Part shown: piece after piece, positions 1 to 5,751 of the stretch | Layout: each line of letters begins with the position of its first letter | How positions within the stretch are numbered: the stretch's first letter is position 1 | Source: Thalassospiraceae bacterium | GTDB taxonomy: Bacteria; Pseudomonadota; Alphaproteobacteria; Rhodospirillales; Magnetovibrionaceae | DNA: 5,751 bases | NCBI GenBank assembly: GCA_030637205.1 | Contig: DAOVVL010000149.1 | Span: forward strand, 1-5,751 | Direction: 5' to 3' | The notes under the pieces: model-generated | What the model saw: the letters and a program-made list of their open reading frames with translations, nothing else | The model's database searches: none | Told to the model about the DNA's origin: nothing | Program-made: the position numbers and the translations under genes

Positions 1-1506
1 AAGGGATCAGAGATCGGCGCGCATATCCTTTCGGGCGCGGTCGTTGACCCTATTGCGCTGACGGAGCTGTTCCCTGACTGGAAAGAAAAAGGCGCACCGC
101 TAAGGACCGAAGTCGAACGCGAATATTTTGTATTTTTGACCAAGAAGTCCGCGATCCGCTTACCCGTGCCGCCGTCCATGAAAAACCACGGCAACTACGT
201 TGCCAGCCTTGGCCTGCTGACGCGGTGGCTGGGCGAACGATGCGAAGAAATGGGCGTTGAAGTCTTTCCCGGTTTTGCCGCGTCTGAAGTTTTGTTTGAC
301 GACGCTGGAAAAGTTCGCGGCATTGCCACGGGCGACATGGGACGTACCGAAGATGGCGGCGAAGGCCCGAATTTCGAGCCGGGCGTGGAATTGCTGGCGA
401 CATACACCCTGTTTGCTGAAGGCTGCCGGGGATCGCTTTCTGAAACCCTGATGAAGCACTTTGGCCTGCGCGATGGCGCCCTGGACCAGACCTACGGCGT
501 CGGCATTAAAGAGCTGTGGGAAGTGGCCCCTGAAAATCACAAACCGGGGCTGGTGATGCATTCCATCGGCTGGCCGTTGAAAAGCGATACATACGGCGGA
601 TCGTTTTTATACCATCTGGAAAACAATCAGGTCGCAGTTGGTTTTATTATCGGCCTTGATTACCGCAACCCTTACCTTTCACCATTTGATGAAATGCAAC
701 GCTTCAAAACCCACCCTGCGGTTTGCAATACCTTCAAGGACGCGCGGCGAATTTCCTATGGCGCACGTGCACTTAACGAAGGTGGGCTTCAATCGATTCC
801 GCAACTGGTGTTTCCCGGCGGTGCATTGATCGGGGCGGCGGCTGGATTTATGAACGTGCCGCGCATCAAGGGATCGCATACCGCCATGAAGTCAGCCATG
901 GTCTGCGCAGATGCGGTCGCCGAGGCGCTGGCACTTGAAACCGCACCCGATGTGCTGGACGCCTATCCTGCCAACCTCAAACAAAGCTGGCTTTATAAAG
1001 AGCTGTATCTGGCGCGCAACATCCGCCCGTCATTTAGCAGGGGCCTGTGGATAGGCATGGTCTTAAGCGCCATTGATACATATATATGGCGCGGGCGCGC
1101 ACCGTGGACCCTGAAACATCACGGTGCCGATCACACCCAACTTGATCGCGCCAGCAAACCGCGCAAGATCGACTACCCCAAACCCGATGGCACACTCACG
1201 TTTGATAAACTCAGCTCGGTTTATCTGGCGGCGACAGCGCACGAAGAAAGCCAACCGGTTCATTTAAAGCTGAAAGACCCGGACGTTGCCGTGAATACCA
1301 ATCTGGTCCTGTATGACGGGCCGGAAGCGCGCTTTTGCCCGGCCGGGGTTTATGAATTTATTGATGGCGACGATGGTGCCCCACAACTTCAGATCAACGC
1401 CGCAAACTGCGTACACTGCAAGACCTGTGATATTAAAGACCCAACCCAGAACATCGTCTGGACCGTGCCCGAAGGTGCCAGTGGACCCAATTATCCAAAT
1501 ATGTAA
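1..1506 (+). CDS. Electron transfer flavoprotein-ubiquinone oxidoreductase (ETF-QO), 5' end outside window
   Basis: This enzyme takes electrons from reduced ETF, supplied by acyl-CoA and amino-acid dehydrogenases, through FAD and a 4Fe-4S cluster to ubiquinone at the inner membrane. Frame 1 is open from base 1, so the gene begins upstream. The visible part is 501 residues and starts with KGSEIGAHILSGAV, which normally lies roughly 45-50 residues from the N-terminus. The missing piece should hold the GxGxxG dinucleotide-binding loop. Seen in the fragment: the FAD/quinone-domain stretch GGLQSIPQLVFPGGALIGAA followed by GFMNVPRIKGSHTAMKSA (about 260-300), and a C-terminal ferredoxin-like domain. 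Its four cluster ligands are C446 (FCPAGVYEF), C470, C473 and C476 (NCVHCKTCDIKDP), with the same spacing pattern as characterised ETF-QOs. The ending GPNYPNM is typical. A TTG at 136 is an internal codon, not the start. The next gene follows after 27 bases. No etfA or etfB is visible. Identification is very secure. Confidence 0.97.
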   Translation, partial: KGSEIGAHILSGAVVDPIALTELFPDWKEKGAPLRTEVEREYFVFLTKKSAIRLPVPPSMKNHGNYVASLGLLTRWLGERCEEMGVEVFPGFAASEVLFDDAGKVRGIATGDMGRTEDGGEGPNFEPGVELLATYTLFAEGCRGSLSETLMKHFGLRDGALDQTYGVGIKELWEVAPENHKPGLVMHSIGWPLKSDTYGGSFLYHLENNQVAVGFIIGLDYRNPYLSPFDEMQRFKTHPAVCNTFKDARRISYGARALNEGGLQSIPQLVFPGGALIGAAAGFMNVPRIKGSHTAMKSAMVCADAVAEALALETAPDVLDAYPANLKQSWLYKELYLARNIRPSFSRGLWIGMVLSAIDTYIWRGRAPWTLKHHGADHTQLDRASKPRKIDYPKPDGTLTFDKLSSVYLAATAHEESQPVHLKLKDPDVAVNTNLVLYDGPEARFCPAGVYEFIDGDDGAPQLQINAANCVHCKTCDIKDPTQNIVWTVPEGASGPNYPNM

Positions 1507-1533
1507 GCACGGCGTTTGCGGTCACGGGCCGGG

Positions 1534-3270
1534 ATGGATACACTTCAAAACATGACGAACCTTTTTAATCCCCGCAAATCACAGTTGCGCCCCGGCTTGA
1601 TGACAGGCTTGATGGCAGGCCTGATATCCATCAGCCCGGTGGGCATCAACACAACCGTTGCGCACGCCGCCGAGGTTGTGACCGGCGTTACCTTTTCCGG
1701 CAACTATCTGGCAGGGCGCCATGCACAAGCCGTGCGCGATACACGTTCGGCTGCGGTGTATCTGGGCGTTGCTTCACAATTTGGCCCGGAAAACATCGAG
1801 CTGCTGCGTCGCGCATATGTGATGGCATTAAGCGAAGGTGCGATTGACGACGCGGTTGATTACATAAAACGAGTTCACAAATTGGGCGGAACCGCGCCGC
1901 TGTCGCGCGAGTTGCTGGCTGCGGTTGCGATTAAACAAGGGAAATTCAAAGACGTCGGCTTGTTGTTTGATGGCGAGTTTACGGGCATTTCGGCGGTCCT
2001 TGGCCCTGTTTTGACCGCATGGGCACTTGCCGGAACGCGCGATTTCAAAGCAGCCATCCAGGCGCTCAGTTCCATGAAATCCAATGAAGGCAGCAATGCC
2101 TATGTTCATCTGCATATGGGCCTGATCAGCTCGCTCGCCGGCGATGATAAGGCGGCGGAAAAATATTATCTTATGGTTCGCAAGGAAGCCGGACTTTCCA
2201 TGCGCCTGGCGCAACATCTGGGCGGCCTGTATGAACGCACCGGCAAACAGGGCGAAGCCAAAGCCATCTATGAAGCGTTCGATTTACAGGGTGAAAGCGA
2301 TGACCTGTGGCCGCCCGCCAAGGTGCGCATTAAATCTGGCAAACCCCCGAAGGCGGAAGTCAACAGCGCAGCGCGTGGTGCCGCCGAGGCAATATTCGGC
2401 ATCGCATCTTCGTTGAACAATCAGGGCGGGCTTGAATCTGCACTGATACTGGGGCGCATGGCGCTTTATCTGCGGCCGGGGTTTCCTGCAACCGCCATCA
2501 TCATCGGCGGCATCCTTGAGAGCTATGATCGCTTTGAAGAAGCGAACCGGCTTTATATCGCCATACCCCTTGACGACGCGCTTTCATGGAGATCGCGTAT
2601 TCGCGTTGCAGAGAATCTGGATGCACTTGGCAAAGAACAAGAAGCCGTCCGTGCCCTGAAAGCTTTGGTCAACAAGCGCGAAGACGAAGCACGCGCCGCC
2701 ATTGAGCTGGGCGACCTGTTACGACGCCACGACCGGTTTGAAGAAGCCGCAGATGCGTATTCACTGGCAATTGAACGCATCGCAGACATCGGGCCGCGCC
2801 ATTGGGGGCTTTTTTATTCGCGCGGCATTGCGTATGAGCAACAGGATCGTTGGGAACTGGCCGAAGCCGATTTCCTGCACGCGCTTAAACTTGACCCTGA
2901 ACAACCATTTGTTCTGAACTATCTGGGTTATTCCTGGGTTGAAAAGAAATTGCATCTCGACAGAGCCATAGAGATGATCAAGCGCGCGGTCGAGCTTCGC
3001 CCCCGCGACGGTTACATCGTCGATAGCCTTGGCTGGGGGCTGTACCAGATCGAAGATTACCCCCAAGCGGTCAAGCGTTTGGAACGCGCCGTATTGTTGC
3101 GCCCGGAAGATCCCATCATCAACGATCATCTGGGCGATGCATACTGGCGCATTGGGCGCACCCGCGAAGCACGCTTTCAATGGGAACGCGCATTGGGGCT
3201 TGAGCCCGACGAGGAAGACTTGAAACGCATTCGCGACAAAGTGCGCACAGGGCTAAAACCCATTCCCTGA
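1534..3270 (+). CDS. Secreted tetratricopeptide-repeat protein, probably periplasmic (LbcA-like C-terminal repeats)
   Basis: The product is 578 residues from ATG 1534. An N-terminal Sec-type signal is visible: basic residues R14, K15 and R19, a hydrophobic stretch at about 21-37, and an A-H-A box at 43-45, giving a mature protein from A46. There is no lipobox cysteine, and the protein contains no cysteine at all. The middle (about 85-410) has degenerate TPR-like helices. Four clear repeats follow: about 424-457 (ending LKLDPEQP), 459-492 (NYLGYSWVEKK...AVELRPRD), 493-527 (DSLGWGLYQIEDY...LLRPEDP) and 528-560 (HLGDAYWRIGR...ALGLEPDE). A basic tail closes the protein. The pattern NYLGY / DSLGW / HLGD recalls LbcA-type proteins, which act as adaptors for a periplasmic processing protease. 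That role here is inference, and no enzyme motif is seen. Start choice is uncertain: ATG 1552 would also leave an intact signal peptide, and TTG 1516 is less likely. None has a strong ribosome-binding site. It lies 27 bases after ETF-QO and 27 before ispE, suggesting co-transcription. Confidence 0.85.
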   Translation: MDTLQNMTNLFNPRKSQLRPGLMTGLMAGLISISPVGINTTVAHAAEVVTGVTFSGNYLAGRHAQAVRDTRSAAVYLGVASQFGPENIELLRRAYVMALSEGAIDDAVDYIKRVHKLGGTAPLSRELLAAVAIKQGKFKDVGLLFDGEFTGISAVLGPVLTAWALAGTRDFKAAIQALSSMKSNEGSNAYVHLHMGLISSLAGDDKAAEKYYLMVRKEAGLSMRLAQHLGGLYERTGKQGEAKAIYEAFDLQGESDDLWPPAKVRIKSGKPPKAEVNSAARGAAEAIFGIASSLNNQGGLESALILGRMALYLRPGFPATAIIIGGILESYDRFEEANRLYIAIPLDDALSWRSRIRVAENLDALGKEQEAVRALKALVNKREDEARAAIELGDLLRRHDRFEEAADAYSLAIERIADIGPRHWGLFYSRGIAYEQQDRWELAEADFLHALKLDPEQPFVLNYLGYSWVEKKLHLDRAIEMIKRAVELRPRDGYIVDSLGWGLYQIEDYPQAVKRLERAVLLRPEDPIINDHLGDAYWRIGRTREARFQWERALGLEPDEEDLKRIRDKVRTGLKPIP

Positions 3271-3282
3271 CCGACATTATCC

Positions 3283-3288
3283 AAGGTG
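3283..3288 (+). promoter_or_regulatory. Ribosome-binding site deciding the ispE start
   Basis: AAGGTG lies 9 bases before ATG 3298 and resembles the anti-Shine-Dalgarno complement. It favours that ATG over the in-frame GTG at 3286, which overlaps the motif itself, and over the internal ATG at 3346. Confidence 0.55.
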
Positions 3289-3297
3289 CCCACTGAT

Positions 3298-4209
3298 ATG
3301 ACCCGCCTGCCATCAGATGCAAGACCCGATAGCGATGTGGTGCAAATGGCACCGGCTAAAATAAATCTATACCTGCACGTTACGGGCAAAACGGATGATG
3401 GCTATCACACGCTCGATTCTCTGGTGGTATTTACAGACATTTCAGACCGCGTATCCATATCAAACGAGCCTGCGGGCGATGACATCACGCTATGCATCAC
3501 CGGGCCGTATAGCGATGCGGTTCCCCACGGTGAAGAAAATCTGGTCTTGCGTGCTGCGCGCATGCTGGCCCAACACACGGGCATAAAAAAAGGCACTGAC
3601 ATTCATCTGGAAAAAAACCTGCCGCCATCATCGGGCATCGGTGGCGGATCGGCGGACGCGGCCGCTGCGCTCATCGCACTTTCCAAACACTGGAGGGCGG
3701 AACTTGACAGCAGCTTTCTGGACAGCGTGGCGCGGAGTTTAGGCGCGGACGTTCCGGTGTGCCTGATGGGAAGCCCCGCTTTCTTGGACGGCATCGGTGA
3801 TGATCTGGACTCCGCCCCAACGCTTCCGGCTGCAAATCTGGTGCTGGTTAATCCGGGCGTGGCGGTTTCAACGCCGGATGTGTTCAAGGCCAGTTCCAAG
3901 ATGCGAGCTGGCCCGTTTTCCGATCCGGCACGATTTGAAAATGCCCCAACAGATGCGGCCCAGCTGGCAGAAATGCTCAAAGCCCGCACCAATGATCTGG
4001 CCGGTCCGGCGATTTCAATATGCCCTGAAATTCAGCACGTGCTGGACACCCTTGAGGCCCAAAATGGTGCCTTATTGGCCCGCATGAGCGGCAGCGGCGC
4101 CACCTGTTTTGCGCTATTTGCAAGCGCCCCTGAGGCCGAGAAAGCGGCCACAGCCATTCGTTCTGCTAGGCCCAAATGGTGGGTCAAAGCGGCCCGGATG
4201 CTTGATTAG
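3298..4209 (+). CDS. ispE: 4-diphosphocytidyl-2-C-methyl-D-erythritol kinase (IspE)
   Basis: IspE is a cytoplasmic GHMP-family kinase. It phosphorylates the 2-hydroxyl of CDP-methylerythritol with ATP, the fourth step of the MEP route to IPP and DMAPP. The product is 303 residues, a little longer than the usual 280-300, because about ten residues precede the conserved start of the fold. Motifs in order: APAKINLYLHV (18-28) with the likely catalytic lysine K21; DGYHTLDSLVVF (34-45), which contacts substrate; the glycine-rich ATP loop LPPSSGIGGGSADAAAAL (108-125); LGADVPV (148-154) with the likely catalytic D151; and the C-terminal GHMP motif RMSGSGATCF (262-271). All key residues are present, so the enzyme should be active. 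The start is set by AAGGTG upstream. ATG 3346 would give a shorter protein beginning MAPAKINL and cannot be fully excluded. The gene is the last of the three-gene run. No convincing intrinsic terminator with a T-run follows it. Confidence 0.97.
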   Translation: MTRLPSDARPDSDVVQMAPAKINLYLHVTGKTDDGYHTLDSLVVFTDISDRVSISNEPAGDDITLCITGPYSDAVPHGEENLVLRAARMLAQHTGIKKGTDIHLEKNLPPSSGIGGGSADAAAALIALSKHWRAELDSSFLDSVARSLGADVPVCLMGSPAFLDGIGDDLDSAPTLPAANLVLVNPGVAVSTPDVFKASSKMRAGPFSDPARFENAPTDAAQLAEMLKARTNDLAGPAISICPEIQHVLDTLEAQNGALLARMSGSGATCFALFASAPEAEKAATAIRSARPKWWVKAARMLD

Positions 4210-4240
4210 GCGCTTTCGCAAAACTTTAAGAATTTTCCCC

Positions 4241-4255
4241 TTTCGGGGCCCGAAA
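4241..4255. repeat. Short near-palindrome between ispE and tRNA-Gln
   Basis: TTTCGGG and CCCGAAA form an exact 7-base inverted repeat around a single G. As RNA this gives a stem of 6 pairs with a 3-base loop. It overlaps two alternative 4-pair stems: CCCC at 4237-4240 with GGGG at 4245-4248, and the same GGGG with CCCC at 4256-4259. Neither strand shows a run of T after the stem, so it is at best a weak terminator or RNA 3'-end structure for ispE. An operator is possible. An 11-base imperfect direct repeat (GCCCGAAACCC at 4248, GCCCGAAGCCC at 4262) shares these bases. Confidence 0.4.
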
Positions 4256-4259
4256 CCCC

Positions 4260-4288
4260 TTGCCCGAAGCCCAAAAGCGACTTATGTT
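4260..4288 (+). promoter_or_regulatory. Candidate sigma-70-type promoter of tRNA-Gln
   Basis: TTGCCC at 4260-4265 and TATGTT at 4283-4288 are separated by 17 bases. Each matches 4 of 6 consensus positions. Transcription would begin near 4295, giving a leader of roughly a dozen bases before the tRNA at 4308. The bases just after the -10 (CTGCGCGC) are GC-rich, as in the discriminators of many stable-RNA promoters. This is a prediction by eye. The tRNA could also be reached by readthrough from ispE. Confidence 0.45.
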
Positions 4289-4307
4289 CTGCGCGCATCA
4301 GCTCTGG

Positions 4308-4382
4308 TGGGGCGTGGCCAAGTGGTAAGGCACCGCTTTTTGGTAGCGGCATTCGCAGGTTCGATCCCTGCCGCCCCAGCCA
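4308..4382 (+). tRNA. tRNA-Gln, anticodon UUG
   Basis: All 75 bases fold as a complete cloverleaf. The acceptor stem is TGGGGCG (4308-4314) with CGCCCCA (4372-4378). The D arm has GCC (4317-4319) with GGC (4329-4331). The anticodon stem is CCGCT (4333-4337) with AGCGG (4345-4349). The anticodon TTG is at 4340-4342 in the loop TTTTGGT. The variable region is CATTC, the T stem is GCAGG with CCTGC, and the loop is TTCGATC. The discriminator is G73 and the CCA end is encoded. It decodes CAA, and CAG by wobble. The weak U1-A72 pair is a known identity element of bacterial tRNA-Gln, used by GlnRS and by the GatCAB amidotransferase. Most alphaproteobacteria use the GatCAB route. The exporter gene converges on it, with 17 bases between them. 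Confidence 0.97.
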
Positions 4383-4399
4383 ACCCTCACAAATTTCCA

Positions 4400-5751
4400 T
4401 TAAACCGCTACGTCGAACTGCAGCGCCGCCAGATGCGCGTAAAGCGCGTTGGATTTCAACAGCTCGGCGTGGGTGCCGCTGGCGATAAGGTGGCCGTTTT
4501 CGATCACCGCGATGCGATCTGCGTTAATTACGGTGGCAAGCCGGTGCGCGATCACCAACGTGGTGCGCCCGGCTTTCAGTTTTTCAATAGCGCGCTGTAC
4601 CAGACGTTCATTTTCAGCGTCCAGCGCGCTGGTCGCTTCGTCCAGCAACAACACGCTCGGATCGCGCAAAAGCGCACGCGCCAGCGAAATGCGTTGGCGT
4701 TGGCCGCCCGATAAGCGCACCCCCTTTTCGCCTAAAAACGTGGCGAAGCCTTCGGGCAGTTGGTCGAGAAATTCAGCCGCGGCTGCGGCTTCGGCGGCGC
4801 TGCGCACTTCGCCATCGGTGGCATCGGGACGGCCATAGCGGATATTTTCCAAGCCGTTGGTGCCAAAAATCATCGGGTCTTGGGGAACAAACGCAAAGCG
4901 TTCGCGCAGGGCTATGGTGTCGGCGTTGCGGATGTCGACACCGTCCAGTTGCACACTTCCCGTTTCAGGATCGTAAAAGCGCAGCAACAACTGGAACACG
5001 GTGGACTTGCCGGCACCTGATGGCCCGACCAGCGCCACCGTTTCGCCGGGCTTGATATCAAGCGAAAAATCAACCAGGGCTGCGTGATCGGGGCGCGACG
5101 GATAATGAAACGTAACGTCCTTGAAGCTGACCGCGCCCACTGGCGGAACGGGAAAGGCTGCAGGGTTTTCTGGTGACACGATATCCGGCTCTTCTTCCAA
5201 CAATTCGATCAGGCGCTCGGTGGCCCCGGCGGCGCGCAGCAACTCGCCGTAAACCTCGCTGATGACGCCCACGGAAAATGCGACGAGGGTTGCGTAATAG
5301 ATAAACGCTGCCAGTTCACCGCCGGTGATCTCGCCTGCCAACATATCGCGCCCGCCAATCCACAAGATCACGGCGATGGCGCCAAACACCAGCAAGATCA
5401 CGGCGGCGCTCAGCAGGCCACGCATACGAATACGCAACACCGCCACCTCAAACGCATTGGCGACTTCGCCGCCAAAGCGGTGGCGGTCTTGTGTTTCATG
5501 TGTAAAGGACTGCACGGTGCGGATCGCATTGATGGTTTCTTCGGCAAACGCGCCCACGTCTGCCACCCGGTCCTGGCTGGCGCGCGATAGTTTGCGCACC
5601 CGGCGCCCGAACACCATAATCGGCACCACAACAATGGGAACCAGCAGCAAAACCATGGCGGTCAGGCGCGGAGTGGTGATGAACAGCATGACCATGCCGC
5701 CCACAAGATTGAGCGCATTGCGCAGCGCCACCGACGCAGAAGACCCAATGA
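4400..5751 (-). CDS. ABC exporter, fused permease and ATPase (MsbA-related ABCB family), 5' end outside window
   Basis: This is an inner-membrane half-transporter that should work as a homodimer, exporting a lipid or other hydrophobic substrate with ATP. The frame is open to the right edge and reads IGSSASVALRN before a GTG codon at 5731, so that GTG is internal and the true start lies beyond base 5751. About 450 residues are visible, and roughly 150 with the first two membrane helices are missing. Numbered from the first full codon (5749), helices 3-6 lie at about 12-26, 29-47, 111-133 and 145-170. The long cytoplasmic stretch GRRVRKLSRASQDR...AEETINAIRTVQSF lies between helices 4 and 5. The ATPase domain follows: A-loop Y216, Walker A GPSGAGKST (242-250), Q-loop Q290, X-loop GEKG before signature LSGGQ (346-350), Walker B LLLDEA (367-372), D-loop SALD, and switch H402. 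All catalytic residues are intact. The sequence best fits the MsbA-related or ABCB8/10-like bacterial group. Substrate is unknown, and true lipid A export is not established. Confidence 0.93.
   Translation of the reverse strand, partial: IGSSASVALRNALNLVGGMVMLFITTPRLTAMVLLLVPIVVVPIMVFGRRVRKLSRASQDRVADVGAFAEETINAIRTVQSFTHETQDRHRFGGEVANAFEVAVLRIRMRGLLSAAVILLVFGAIAVILWIGGRDMLAGEITGGELAAFIYYATLVAFSVGVISEVYGELLRAAGATERLIELLEEEPDIVSPENPAAFPVPPVGAVSFKDVTFHYPSRPDHAALVDFSLDIKPGETVALVGPSGAGKSTVFQLLLRFYDPETGSVQLDGVDIRNADTIALRERFAFVPQDPMIFGTNGLENIRYGRPDATDGEVRSAAEAAAAAEFLDQLPEGFATFLGEKGVRLSGGQRQRISLARALLRDPSVLLLDEATSALDAENERLVQRAIEKLKAGRTTLVIAHRLATVINADRIAVIENGHLIASGTHAELLKSNALYAHLAALQFDVAV

Noticed and set aside
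160..561. Long minus-strand reading frame opposite ETF-QO, with similar ones opposite the TPR gene (1828-2217, 2761-3180) and ispE (3603-3992)
   Set aside because: These are shadows of GC-rich coding sequence on the other strand. They have no family motifs and no plausible start context.
136..1506. ETF-QO as a complete gene starting with TTG at 136
   Set aside because: The same frame is open to base 1 and encodes conserved ETF-QO sequence (KGSEIGAHILSGAV onward), so TTG 136 is an internal leucine codon.
4237..4259. Classical Rho-independent terminator for ispE
   Set aside because: GC stems are present, but the bases that follow (TTGCCC on plus, AAAATTC on minus after GGGG) lack the T-run needed for a confident call.
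4308..4399. tRNA-Gln as an integration (attachment) site for a mobile element
   Set aside because: No repeated copy of the tRNA 3' end, integrase gene or change in gene character is seen. The neighbours look like ordinary chromosomal genes.
4109..4714. A 201-residue plus-strand reading frame across the ispE end, the tRNA and the antisense of the exporter
   Set aside because: It runs straight through a perfect tRNA gene and overlaps two well-identified genes in other frames. The product shows no recognisable domain.
4400..5731. Exporter gene starting at a GTG at 5731
   Set aside because: The frame stays open to the window edge with family-typical residues (IGSSAS) before it, and two expected membrane helices are still missing.

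Overview
The window looks like an ordinary chromosomal housekeeping region of an alphaproteobacterium, moderately GC-rich. A Rhodospirillales-like relative is my best guess, from overall protein resemblance only. Evidence for the group is a single-chain ETF-ubiquinone oxidoreductase, an IspE of the MEP isoprenoid pathway, a tRNA-Gln with a U1-A72 pair, and an ABCB-type exporter resembling the MsbA-related family common in Alphaproteobacteria. I see no insertion sequence, phage gene, CRISPR array, toxin-antitoxin pair or defence gene.

Layout. Positions 1-4209 hold three co-directional plus-strand genes that probably form one transcription unit. They are the 3' nine-tenths of an ETF-ubiquinone oxidoreductase gene (cut by the left edge), a gene for a secreted, cysteine-free tetratricopeptide-repeat protein, and ispE. 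The two gaps between them are only 27 bases each, with my chosen starts. Positions 4210-4307 are non-coding. They carry a short near-palindrome and a promoter-like -35/-10 pair placed for the tRNA-Gln(UUG) gene at 4308-4382. From 4400 to the right edge, on the minus strand and convergent with the tRNA, lies the 3' three-quarters of an ABC exporter gene.

How the genes relate. ETF-ubiquinone oxidoreductase passes electrons from fatty-acid and amino-acid oxidation into the ubiquinone pool. IspE makes an intermediate of the isoprenoid units from which the ubiquinone side chain and undecaprenyl carrier are built. The TPR protein between them is most likely a periplasmic adaptor or scaffold, and its C-terminal repeats recall the LbcA type. 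A link between these functions is inference from gene order only. The exporter appears to be a separate unit.

I did not find an exciting undescribed system. The least understood item is the TPR protein, followed by the small intergenic structure upstream of the tRNA.
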